64,000 nt of DNA from Lepidurus packardi (Eukaryota; Arthropoda; Branchiopoda; Notostraca; Triopsidae), in assembly GCA_023053545.1 (NCBI GenBank), contig JAKZAN010000006.1, positions 5,771,001 to 5,835,000 on the forward strand, read 5' to 3'. Every line of letters begins with the position of its first letter. The stretch's first letter is position 1. The position numbers and the translations under genes are program-made. The notes beneath the pieces are model-generated. The model did no database searches and had not been told where the DNA came from. It was given only the letters and a program-made list of their open reading frames with translations. Shown here in pieces: positions 47,601 through 57,048 of the stretch.

Positions 47601-50090
47601 TTTCATAATCTTCACAACCTTTCGCTGTGTTACAAGAGGGAGGAGCTTCATTTGTTTGTTAAACAAGTGGGAGGGGCCTCATTTGGGAAGTAAACAAGGG
47701 GAGGAGTCTTACTTCATATTGTAAACATGACAGAGGAGCCTAATTTGATTTGTAAACAAGAGGGCAGAGTCTGACTTGTTCATGTTTACAAAGTGTAGTA
47801 AGATCGGGTACACGACAATGAATTTTAAATTGGTTATCTATTTGTTAACAATAACTTAAAAACCTCCATAAACTTCGATAAAAGCGAAGAATAGTTTTGA
47901 AAGAAAAATTGTGGGCCATGTTTACCTTTTGGGTTGTTTTTACAGGCACAAGATGGCGCATACGTCACTGGGGCTACTGCTATGCGTTCTAGCGGTGGAA
48001 GTGACAAGCGTTTGCTACGTCTGCAAGCCTAGTGCTTCTTCCAAGCTCTTTCTGGTGGTCGCTTCTGTGGCTCTGGTTAGTTGGTCGAGGTTTATTCTTT
48101 ACCGTCCTTAATAACAGTCCAAAAATAGTAAAGCTACCGATCAAGCGGAACCATCCGACCGTAGTTTCTTATTCATTGTTGATTCCTTGGTTACCCTTGG
48201 TAAGGCAGGCGGGAGTTATGCTATGAGTCCGGCCTGACCTTAGGGGAAAACGTCGGTAGCTTTCATTTTTGGGATATTTTGGGACGGGATAAAGTAACCC
48301 AGGAAGGTAACGGTTTTTCCTAGGGTTTGGGCACGCTGGTGACGTATTTGCGCCACGATTGTGGCGATTGCACCGCCCTCCGGCGGAAGGACGCGGGATC
48401 CTCGATGTTGGAAAGTGCGGGAAATTCAAATTCACTGCATGGTAAGGCGCCGCGTTGTGTGGGTGAAGCGAGCGAGCGACTGCTTAGTGTTTCGCAGAAC
48501 GGGACTCGGCCGCGTAAGGCGTCCCTGCCGTTACTTAAACGAGCCGGGTTGGGACCAGAAGTGCAGATTGCCTTCGAGGAGGAGGTGATTCAGGGTGGTG
48601 AGATGTCGGCCCTGAAGAGTTCACGCTATCGGTCAGTGACCAAGATCGAGGAAGAAGAAAGTCAAGTCATGTTAGAGGAACGATTCGGGACAGTGCGGGA
48701 AGCTTGTGAGCTGCGCGATCTTTGTGATCTGGCGAGTATGCCCGGGATTGATGAGGATCAACAGCGGAAGAGAGGCGACTCGGGTCTGGGTGCTAGTAAC
48801 AGTGATGATTCTCGTGAGAATCAACCGGATCGGAAGCGATCGCTCAAATCGAACCTGTCCCTATGGAGCTCGAAGTTCGTGGCGGTTATCAGCGACTTCC
48901 GCAGTCGACAGAACACGGTGAGTAGTGGGAATACAGCCGCGACGACCACCGAGGAATGCGATTCTGTCCTCACGAACGACACGGATCTCGAGAGTCGGAA
49001 GGAGTCGCTCGATTCAGGCCAACAAGCCGCGCTCCATCCTGCGGTGAGTTGCCTCTTACCAGGGAAGCCGTCAGGTAAAACGTATGCGAGTTGGAAGCAA
49101 GTTGAGCAAATTGATTCTGGTAGCTCGAAATTGCTGCACGCCGAGTCTCATAGTCGGCGGACGCTCAAAGGTTTACCGCGGCCGATCTTCAAAGGCTGGG
49201 CCGATGTAGTCACCCGAGAGGAGTTCCAAAGGAATCAGAACAACTTTGTCGAAATCACCGAAGTAGAGCCTGAAGGTAGCGAGTTAGTGAAACCGCATCG
49301 AGGTAAGTTCCTCCTCCGGATTTCGCCGGAGAAGAAAGCGATCTTGAACGGTCGCGTTGGACCCAAGGTTCTGCCGCTGAACCGTCATCGCCGGTACAGC
49401 AAGTTGCCGGCCGTGCCGTCCACAGTCTCGATCAAGAACTGTGAGCGGTGCTGGATCAACCCCGAGTTGCCTGCCTGCGACCTCTGCTACCACGAGCACA
49501 CGATATCGACCTATGCTCACCTGGAGGCTCTTCCCCGGGACGACAGTGAATACATTGCCATGCATTATAGCGGAAATGGGCAGACAGATAACGATTACTT
49601 GAAAATGAGCATGAAACCGACCAGTACAGTCGTATCAGTCCATGAATGCCGCAGTGGTGACGTCAATGGTTGTGAACTCGGTAGTCATCGATCTAACTCC
49701 TCTGCGCCCAACTCCCCTGCGGCTGGGAGAAGTCAAGACGAACACCCATTTCCACAGCTGGAAATGAAACCCAGCCAAGAACGAAAGACATTACCCCGTT
49801 TCTCCTCCGTTGGCAACTTTGTCAAACCTATCTCTGCATCGCAGCAATGGACGCCGACGAAATTCTGTGGATCATTGGATCGGCGGCAACAACAGCGACG
49901 AAACATTAAATCTCATTTGAGGAAGAAAATACCATGGCTCCTTTCTCATTCCACCCTCGCCTGTCTTTTCCAACAGTCCCGTTGTTCACCTGTTAATCGA
50001 TATCGACGTAATGTAGTCCATAAAAGCGACTTTGATTTCAGGATCGACTCCAGAGTGAGGCCTTTCCGATATAGTCTAGCAACCTTGTAA
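35643..50090 (+). CDS. Adhesion G-protein-coupled receptor, 19 exons
   Basis: Cell-surface receptor of about 1,897 residues. Exons: 35643-36334, 37602-37712, 37777-37871, 38147-38272, 38825-38963, 39912-40308, 40964-41112, 41254-41449, 41569-41742, 42871-43203, 43332-43580, 44576-44719, 44827-44940, 45040-45364, 46816-47025, 47135-47276, 47364-47565, 47946-48075, 48324-50090. All junctions are GT-AG and keep phase except into exon 14, which is off by one base. Domain order: hydrophobic signal segment (about residues 26-46), CUB-like domain (about 60-200), EGF-like modules (about 210-340), a region that could be SEA-like (about 345-405), Ig-like domains (about 520-720), an HRM-like cysteine domain (about 725-800), GAIN with GPS (about 800-1075), seven hydrophobic helices (about 1085-1320) and a 588-residue tail. 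The exon 6 acceptor is weak. The subfamily is unresolved. Confidence 0.87.
36430..37200. repeat. About 195-bp repeats in GPCR intron 1
   Basis: ttccgatttggggagattt occurs near 36,816 and 37,011, with a further diverged copy upstream. The units carry caatatttctgcagatatgg and belong to the CTGCAG word family. Confidence 0.75.
39000..39850. repeat. ACGT-rich degenerate array in GPCR intron 5
   Basis: Short words such as acgtacgtatagtactacac alternate with a longer module (cagtactttcgtttatgt... ttgccctcttg) present at about 39,061, 39,211, 39,378 and 39,472. Many words are palindromic (gtac, acgt). The last 250 bp is a decayed version. Confidence 0.8.
41800..42800. repeat. Repeats in GPCR intron 9
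   Basis: A block beginning near 42,183 (ccggccgcagttggtatgat) recurs near 42,430 at an offset of about 247 bp. It is interspersed with multiple aatcagctc(g/a)aagaaatt words and isolated gcagtaatt words. Confidence 0.75.
44081..44125. repeat. 11-bp perfect inverted repeat in GPCR intron 11
   Basis: cacggttagcg (44,081-44,091) pairs with cgctaaccgtg (44,115-44,125) across a 23-nt loop. No assigned function. Confidence 0.7.
45040..45364 (+). other. GPS-containing exon of the adhesion GPCR
   Basis: The exon encodes the end of the GAIN domain. The GPS cysteine/tryptophan pattern is present (CAILWNSTWHTELC, then VVCQCKAPGTITVL). Where the family normally has His-Leu-Thr/Ser at the self-cleavage point, this protein reads Ala-Pro-Gly, so autoproteolysis is doubtful. 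Joining from exon 13 (phase 0) leaves one extra base. A run of five T at 45,040-45,044 is a possible site of a one-base error or real indel. Confidence 0.75.
45361..46150. repeat. Three-copy, about 285-bp array starting at a 5' splice site
   Basis: Copies start with (c)caaagtNatat...ctttccttcctacatt at 45,363, 45,647 and 45,935. The first is the exon 14 donor itself (AAA|GTATTA). Later copies thus repeat donor-like sequence inside intron 14. Units are rich in TTTCTGCAGAAATA. Confidence 0.88.
46816..48350 (+). other. 7TM block of the adhesion GPCR (exons 15-19 start)
   Basis: Spliced translation gives seven hydrophobic stretches. TM1 starts at VSLGALGGMIL and TM2 at LQFSCSVFAALC. TM3 is IFPFVFYVLLAGFALCV, TM4 IIPLSGVVCLLIMV, TM5 LQITFFFVTNGLLACTV, TM6 TSLGLLLCVLAVEV and TM7 LFLVVASVALGLGTLV, the last spanning the exon 18/19 junction. 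The Cys-Trp pair usual in the second extracellular loop of adhesion GPCRs is replaced (RWSNFWWL), and no Cys opens TM3, so the conserved disulfide appears absent. Confidence 0.8.
47630..47840. repeat. GTAAACAAGNGGGAGGAG repeat in GPCR intron 17
   Basis: About five units of roughly 32-40 bp centred on gtaaacaag and ggaggag. The array ends in a tail (tttacaaagtg...agtaagatcgggt...) also found downstream of the gene at about 50,660-50,705. Confidence 0.8.
48324..50090 (+). other. Long cytoplasmic tail with CxxC pairs and two YxxM motifs
   Basis: The last exon encodes 588 residues, mostly Ser-, Arg- and Glu-rich and probably disordered. From 49,440 it carries two CxxC pairs (CERCWINPELPACDLC). 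Shortly after come YIAM (49,551-49,562) and YLKM (49,596-49,607), each preceded by acidic residues. YxxM fits the binding preference of the PI3-kinase p85 SH2 domain. Phosphorylation is inferred only. Confidence 0.7.
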
Positions 50091-50094
50091 AAAA

Positions 50095-50710
50095 AGTCTC
50101 TCAAACAAGATAAACAAGTAGGAGGAACCTCACTTGACCTGTACTACAAGGTTTTCATATTGTAAACAGAGGGAGGAGTTACACTTCATATTGTAAACAA
50201 GAGGGGGGAGTTTGACTTGACTTGTAAACAAGAAGGAGGGATCTAATTTGACTTGTAAACAAGAAGGAGGAGTCTAACTTGACTTTTAAAAAAGAAGGAG
50301 TTAAACTTCATATTGTAAACAAGAGGGGGTGAGTTTGACTTGACTTGAACACAAGAAGGAGGGGCCTAATTTGACTTGTAAACAAGAAGGAGAAGTCTGA
50401 TTTGACTTTTAAAAAAGAAGGAGGAGTTAGAGTTCATATTGTAAACCAGAGGGAGGAGTTAAACTTCATACTGTAAACAAGAGGGGGGAGTTTGACTTGA
50501 CTTGTAAACAAGAAGGAGGGGTCTAATTTGACTTGTAAACAAGAAGAAGGATGATGACTTGACTTTTAAAAAAGAAGGAGGAGTTAGAGTTCATATTGTA
50601 AACCAGAGGGAGGAGTCTCGTTGGAAAGTAAACAAGTGGGAGGAGTCTGACTTGTTATTGTTTACAAAGTGGAAGTAAGATCGGGTGAACAACAACGAAT
50701 TTTAATTGAA
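50095..50710. repeat. GTAAACAAGAAGGAGGAG minisatellite 3' of the GPCR
   Basis: About 15 degenerate units of the same family as 47,630-47,840, beginning within a few bases of the GPCR stop codon and ending with the same tail. If the array lies in the 3' UTR it would be transcribed. Confidence 0.85.
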
Positions 50711-51444
50711 TATGTGGCAACTTGAGGAGACGTTAACCACTATATTATGTTATTCAACAATGAAAAGAAAACGAAAATACGTAATGCATTATGCTGCTTC
50801 CAAAAACTTGTTTTGCTCCAAGAAAACACCTAGTCGTGGCACTCGGCCCATGTGCATTTATTATGTTTACGGTTGCGAGTGTTTTTTGCTGTTTGAAGAA
50901 CCTTCTTATTTCTAGAAAAAAAGTTTCTTCGGGAAATAATTACAGGGAATTTCCCATGTGTCCTGCAAAACCATTCGTATGTTTCACCATGGTTGGTAAA
51001 GCATGGCCATAACTGAATACTGTATAAAAGTATATATTTACGTCCATATCGTAATACTGCCTCCCATAAAGAGAAGAATTGAACAGGAAGAAATTATTAC
51101 TGACTTTCGATTCAGAGATTTTATCCTATGCATGAACATGGGTAAAGAACGAATGAATCATTGTGTTCACGCCGCTTTAATGTTCTCTTATGCCCGAACA
51201 GTGACGAATGTGTGCTTTGTGGTTGTATAAAGCATTTTGCAAAATGCGGCACGATATTGTTGCAGAAATGTGCAGAAATTGTCTGCTTGACGATAGTATC
51301 GTGCACAATCATAACCATTTGAACTTATTAAACGCACGTTTCATAGCGAATCGACGTTTGCTTACTTCCTAATCACTAAATCTTCGAAGTAGTTCAACAG
51401 AAATGTATTTTTAAATTGTAGAAATGGAATATGCAGAATGAGCA
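50711..51444. other. No gene seen
   Basis: Intergenic between the convergent GPCR and VGAT genes. Short frames only. Confidence 0.5.
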
Positions 51445-51560
51445 AATGTCACTAAGAGCGAGTTTCCACGCTTAAGGGTAGGAAAATCGCTCTTATGGTC
51501 TTTGGATGTCACTAAGGTCCAATTTCGCTAGTTATAGTGCAGGAAATTCTCCTTAAGTGA
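51445..51560. repeat. 60-bp palindromic-unit array, locus 6
   Basis: Two units, with cactaagagcgagtttcc and cactaaggtccaatttcg exactly 60 bp apart (51,450 and 51,510). Each is followed by a complementary arm (ggaaaatcgctctta; ggaaattctcctta). Confidence 0.8.
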
Positions 51561-52163
51561 AATTCTAAGAAATTTCAAAGAAAAATATTTAGGTTTAAAT
51601 GGCAGAAATTCAATACGCAGAAAATTAACAGAGGTAGCAAAGATCTTTTCGACTCTAGTCTGTGTGTATTAAGAAACGACAGCTTACAATTAAAGCCAGA
51701 TCACCTACAATCAATCGGGGGCTAGTAATTCCAAGCAATTCAACGAAATTTCTAAGTATTTCTGCGTCTTTTCTTTCGTCCTTCGCCAGAAATTGGGGTT
51801 TTAGGGATATGTTTTTAAGTCAAGTAACATTGCAAAATTTATATAATTTTAGCTTAACACTCATATTCAGCTTCTGGAAGACTTCGTTCATGGTTTCCCA
51901 AATTACTTTGGGAATGGAAGACATACGTTGAATTTTTCCAAAAATTTTGGAATGGAAGACATACGTTGATTTGGCATGGCACTAGAACATGGAACATGGA
52001 TAGAAGACAAATGGGAAGACTTCATGATTTTTTTTTCTTTTCTGCGGGGCGTGTTTTAGACAACCATCCAACAATCATCGTCATCACTCTAACGTGATGA
52101 TGTTTTTTTTAAATAAGTTACCACTCGTCAGTTACTGTTCTGCACTTGGAAAAGTTTGATCCT
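51561..52163. other. No gene seen, likely VGAT 3' flank
   Basis: AT-rich. A short direct repeat (ggaatggaagacatacgttga) lies at about 51,910 and 51,951. The minus-strand VGAT transcript should end here, but I could not pick a poly(A) signal with confidence. Confidence 0.45.
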
Positions 52164-54443
52164 TCAAAACGGTAGCCCTATTTGGAAAGCTTTGATCATA
52201 GCTCTTCCTGAGGAGTACACGCCCACCAAACCGAATAGAACACCCAAAAAGATGACGAAACAATCGTACGCCACCGTGCCCCAATCCAGGGTGTTGCCCT
52301 TCAACTTGAGATGGAAGTAACACGGCCAAATGAAGGAGAGCATGGTCCCGGTGAAGCTCCCAATGAACCCCATGAGAATCGCAAAATGAGGGATCCAAAT
52401 GGCCATTAGAACTGTACCGACCACGATCCCCACCCGGAACGCCAAGCCCCACACCTTCAGGTCGCCATCTAGCGCCCACATGTTCGGGAACAGTGTGGTG
52501 GGACGCTCCACAAAGAGGGCTTTCTCTAGTAGTTCTAGGGCAGCGTAGTAAGGTAGAGGGTAGGATAGCAATGCCTGCGGAAGTATAAGAACAAGACAAG
52601 TTTTAGTTTACCAACTGCTTTGGTGTCAGTAAGTTTTGATTCGGAAACCAAGGTGAAGCGTTGGCAACTAAAGGGAGTCAGGGAAAGCAGAAGGAAAACG
52701 TTTTTTCACCTTGACGACTAGGATGAAGTTGACCAGAGCTTTGAAGCCTTGCGTGGGTAGATTGTTGGTGATGACTTCTTGGGTGTTGTCTTGCCAAGTG
52801 AGGAAGCCGAGGTAGCCGAACAAGGCCTTGAAGATGGCGGCGGAAATATGACTCCAATTGAGCATACAATGAAACTTGGAGTTGTCAAGCATGTTGCCCT
52901 CCATAGATGGCAGGAAGATCTGAGAAGTGTAGCTAAAGACGATGATGCCCAGCGAAATTGGAAAGGTGAAGATATCGATACGGAACGAGACTTTGGACCA
53001 ACCCCAGCTGGGCGCTTGGAAGAGACAGTAGCCGAGGATGATGACGTTGATGGCCACGTGGGCCATGGTGCACCAGAAACTGAAGGTGGAGACGTGGCGC
53101 AAGTGTTTGAGGAAGCTGAAGGGGATCAAGAGGATTCCGCAGAGCATCATCCAAGAGCGCGTGTCAATCATGCCCTCCGGAAAAGTGCCCACCATCAAGT
53201 CTCCACATAAGACGATGTAGAGGATGCAAGTCATGAGGAGTTCGATCAGTTGCGCTGTGTTGACTATCCGGCCTCCATAGCGTTGACCGAAACATTCTTC
53301 TGCGATGGACACGTAAGAATCTCTTACGCGGACTTTAACGCCGTCTTCGTTAGTTTCGTACAGACAATCCACCAAGATCTTCCCCGTGTAGCAGCAAATG
53401 TAGGCCACGCCGATCATCGCCGTGATGGCCCAGTAGCCGCCATGCAGAACCGCGAACGGTAACGAAACCACGAACATACCCTACGAAGGAAGAAGTAAAC
53501 ATCAATTACTATTACAGTTATACCACCTTAACAATCTGTACCAGTAACTACTATAAATAGTTTCGAAAAAGTAATTCAAGAAAAATCTTCCTCATGGCAG
53601 TATAGTGTTACTAAGAACTATTTTTCACGCTTAAGTATAGGGAAATCGCCCTTATGGTCCTTAATTGTCATTAAGGACGATTCAATGCTTAAGCATAGTA
53701 AAATCACCCTTATCCTTTCTAGATGCGACATGTAACTAATTTCCATTACTTACTCATATAAAATCACGAGATTACGCCTTTAGATGTCACTAAGAGCCAT
53801 TTCCACTCTTTAGGATAGGAAAACCGCTCTTATAGTCTTTGAATGTCATAAGGTTTAATTTCAATGCTTTAAGGGTAGGAAAATCGCTCGTATGATCGTT
53901 GATTGACAGTAAGGTCTACTTTCTCTAGTTATAGCATAGGACACTCGCCTTTAATAAAAATTTATTGTCCGTAAGGATCATTTCTACAAGCCGAAGCTAT
54001 GCTAGAGGCTAGGAAAGTAATTACAAAGTTCTAGACCTACTATCAACAGTGTTGTAGTATTCTCAAGCTATACTAATGACTGTAAGAGTACAATTTAATT
54101 AATATTATAGTACTTGAATAGCATTGGTGACGTTCCATCCAGCTTGCCATTCAGTGATTTTATGTTTGGAACGCCCTTCTCCAAACTCCCCCCCGAAATC
54201 GCTGCTACCATCGGAATCTTGACTGAGTGCACGCCCATTGGCGGAGCGTTTCGACCCTTCCGCTCCGGACATGGCCGACAACTCGGTATCCGCAGGTTGA
54301 TAACCGAACTTGGCAAAGTGGAGCCGTTCGTCATTGCCGTCAAGACAAGATTGGGGAAGCGCGGAGCGTATGGAGCCCCAAGTGGCAGCCATTGTTGGAG
54401 CCAACGGCGGCAGTGGCAAATTCCATCGACTAAAGAACCCCAT
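52164..54443 (-). CDS. VGAT: Vesicular GABA/glycine transporter (SLC32 family)
   Basis: Proton-coupled transporter that loads GABA and glycine into synaptic vesicles. Three exons: 54443-54114, 53480-52710 and 52574-52164, all phase 0 with GT-AG introns. Product 503 residues, against 525 in human. The N-terminal about 100 residues are acidic, Ser/Gly-rich and cytoplasmic. The conserved core starts at ITEWQAGWNVTNAIQ and continues across the junction into GMFVVSLPFAVLHGG. Further signatures are CCYTGKILVDCLYE, VRVRDSYVSIAEECFG, FPISLGIIVFSYTSQIFLPS, EGNM and LTWQDNTQEVITNNLP, followed by ALLSYPLPYYAALELLEK. About ten transmembrane segments are expected. The start is supported by an in-frame stop just upstream. 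Intron 1 holds a 60-bp-unit hairpin array. No truncation is seen. Confidence 0.96.
53605..53990. repeat. 60-bp palindromic-unit array, locus 7 (VGAT intron 1)
   Basis: Left arms start at about 53,611, 53,671, 53,791, 53,850, 53,910 and 53,972, multiples of 60 bp with one decayed unit. Arms include tcattaaggacgattc and agcatagtaaaatcaccctt. It lies within intron 1 of VGAT and would be transcribed with it. Confidence 0.8.
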
Positions 54444-55387
54444 CTTGTTGTAGGAGTTCTAGGAACCAGGCACGTCCACAAGCTCACGGATTTCGTTCCG
54501 GAAAGGAAGACTTATTGACGTCGTAATTGTTATAACTTAACACTTACTACCACTTTTTCTGAATTTAATTATTTACAAAATTCTAAGGCCAAATTCGCTG
54601 GAAGACTGCTTTCTTTTTATGAAGACTGACGGATAATTTCTGGAATTTTCTGGGAATTGTGTACAACTCAATGTGTCCCCATTTGGATATTGGTAAGATT
54701 GCTTCAAATTTCTTCAAAGTAAGGCTATCACTTATGGTTACTGTAACATCCCAAAGAAAGCACGACACGCCACAATACAATTTGGCAGCAATTTGCTCTC
54801 TTAGGAAACGAAAGAAATCCCATACCACTCGGTCCTACAACGTAAAAGATGACACACAAATGGAATACACGCTCGAGAGTAGAAGCAAAAGAGGGATTTA
54901 GCCTTCAGCTTCCCCTTGCCTTCAAGCTTCCGAAGAGAATATTGAGCGAGTCTCCGGTTCGCTTTGCATCTTGCACATGCGCCCCGCTAGGGCATTTGGG
55001 GGGAGCATGTTATTTACACTACTCGACTAAAGCGTTCTTCCGAAACCCCAGCCCAGATTTGCCATTTCTTCTCCACCTCCTTCTAATAACAAGACAGCGT
55101 CACTTGCAGCTTGTAACTAATCGAACTATGACTCACGTCGCCGAAGAAATGTATACTGCATACCATCACACGGTATTGCGCTTTTAACTTTTACAACATT
55201 CTATGTGGATAAACATAATTAAAATATTGAATTACATTAATAAATTAATTACATTAATAAACGAATAAAATTGATAAGAAATGAATAAAAATAATTTAAA
55301 GAATTGATAAAAAATATTATAGATTTTTAGGAATTAAGATTATGTTTGATAAGTGTTCGCATAGTAAAGAATATTTGAATTGTATAC
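54444..55387. other. VGAT upstream region, no other gene seen
   Basis: Should hold the VGAT 5' UTR and promoter. I see no clear TATA or initiator. The sequence becomes very AT-rich after 55,190. Confidence 0.5.
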
Positions 55388-55588
55388 ATGTTTATTATTA
55401 ACAAAAAATTGAGGTTAAGGAATTTGTTAATTAGTTTGTTAATTTGTTAACATGTTCGACGAAGAGCTTGCAAGCGGTATCAGTTATAATGCGAGTCAAC
55501 GTTTAGTTCAAGCTCTGAAAACAGATGGCGTTAGTAAGTTTCAAACTTTCGTATAGAGTATCTACTCCACCTTAGATGGCTAGATGGC
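55388..55588 (+). repeat. Orphan copy of the HAUS4 upstream region
   Basis: This block matches 56,823-57,054 directly upstream of HAUS4. The homology runs up to and includes the HAUS4 start ATGGCT (here 55,576-55,581), then breaks and joins sequence homologous to 58,911 onward, downstream of HAUS4. HAUS4 itself is missing here. A 34-codon ORF (55,452-55,556) opens with an ATG that the other copy has lost. This block lacks the U2 insertion and so preserves the empty site at 55,469-55,483. Confidence 0.82.
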
Positions 55589-55854
55589 GCAAAAAGAAAA
55601 AGCACTGACATTTCAATTCAGATTGAGGGATGGAGGGGGGGGGGGGAATAAAAAGCAATAGAACATAGACCATTTTTTGTGTTTTTTAGTTAATATGGCA
55701 TTTTATCACGCTAGGGAAAAATTTCGTGACGGTCAAAAAATGACGTCATTGGTTGTTTTTTTCCTAATCAGAAGGCCATTTTAAACACTAAATTCTACTG
55801 CACTGGATCATAAAGCCATGTAAATGTTGCTTGGAAACTTTTTTTCGAGGAGAT

Positions 55855-56823
55855 TTAATGTCCTTCAATGACGCTCACTTTCATGGTAAAATAGTAGATG
55901 CTACGAAGTAGTAGACCAATAGCTGCGGTGAAACCACCCACGTAAACTACGAAAATCCCGCCGTGTCGCTCTGAAAAATGATATGATCCTACCTACAAGC
56001 ACAGTTAACCCAATTAATTCCAAGTTTCTGAATCCAAATCACAGATGGCATTTACCGTTACTCCAATGCCAATTGTTAGAAAAATAGCCGCTAATACCAG
56101 GAATATAATACCACGGCTTCGGGCAAAATCAGGACCAACGGAGGATCTACAAATGCAAACATGCTTACACACCATGTCTGTACCAACAAAAGATTCCAAC
56201 ACAATTATGAACACTTTTCTAGCACATCCAAGTTTCAAACTGGGAAGTTTTAACTTTAGACTCGAAAAACTAGTAATGTTTGTCACCGCTAGATCGCTCT
56301 AAAGTCTATTTACAAATGATAAATGTAGGCCTTCGTTTAGTTTTCAATTGCAAATAACTCGATAACTAATCTACCTAATCTTTATAAAAAATAAAGTGTA
56401 AATCTGCATTATCTCGGCTTTCTTTAGAGTATAAAACATTACATTGTTTACATTTTTACGCTAAACAGGTTCCATGGCGTTTATACTTACACCTTGCAAC
56501 AATGTGGACATCGAGCCAGGGCGTTTGTCAGAGTATTGAACTACAAACGAATGATTTTTTTTTTTTTTAAATACAGAGAGAGAGATGAAGAAACGAAGAA
56601 GGATATAACACATATTAAGAAGGTATCATTGCAGTGTGCACAAGTAACTCGACACATTCCAGGCATGGTCAGCACAGTAGCATTGGCTGGACTAAGAGCA
56701 AGATTAATTATGCGCTTGCAATTGGGTCTAGGACACGCAATTCGCTGAGACGTACTCTTGCAAATCAGCAAGCAATTACACGGGCAACGCACGTACTTTT
56801 TACCCGGTGGAGTGCTACGTATT
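55855..56823 (-). pseudogene. 5'-truncated PIP4P duplicate
   Basis: Near-copy of the intact gene at 59,179-60,137. It retains exon-equivalents 56491-56540, 56146-56056 and 55992-55855, and most of the zinc-cysteine exon (about 56,821-56,604). The first two exons and the acceptor of the third are missing, with the match ending at about 56,822. The donor after DTFL is changed from GT to AT. Protein-level differences include His to Asn in CAHCNDTF and Arg to Cys in CPHCCKV, both near metal-type cysteine clusters, and Pro to His at the last residue. The remaining exons are open, but no intact start or splice path is visible. I judge it a pseudogene. Confidence 0.88.
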
Positions 56824-57048
56824 GTTTTAATAAACAAAATTGAGTTAAGGAATTTGTTAATTAGTTAGGAACAAGTTCGACGAAGAGCTTACAAGCGGTA
56901 TCAACTACACTTTGATCTTAGCCAAAAGGCCGAGAAGCGATACAAGCGGTATCAAGTTACGAAGCGGGTCAACGTTTAGTTCAAGCCCTGAAAACAGATG
57001 GCGATAGTAAGTTTCAAACTTTCGTATAGAGTATCGACTCCTCCCTAG
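56823..57048 (+). repeat. HAUS4-proximal copy of the duplicated upstream block
   Basis: Matches 55,388-55,575 apart from substitutions, a one-base indel and the 51-bp U2 insertion plus target duplication. Because it abuts the HAUS4 start codon it probably contains HAUS4 promoter or leader. It includes a donor-like gatagtaagt at about 57,003 and an acceptor-like cctccctag ending at 57,048. Confidence 0.75.
56905..56941 (-). ncRNA. U2 snRNA 5'-end fragment (retropseudogene)
   Basis: The minus strand reads the conserved U2 start ATCGCTTCTCGGCC, then TTTTGGCTAAGATC and AAAGTGTAG, about the first 37 nucleotides of U2, and then stops. It is flanked by a 15-bp direct repeat, tacaagcggtatcaa, at 56,890-56,904 and 56,941-56,955. 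The branch-site-pairing region, Sm site and 3' stem-loops are absent, so it is not a functional snRNA. Confidence 0.92.

Noticed and set aside
52779-53210. 143-codon plus-strand frame
   Set aside because: It is antisense to VGAT exon 2, whose identity is certain, so it is a shadow frame.
54114-54518. 134-codon plus-strand frame
   Set aside because: Antisense to VGAT exon 1.
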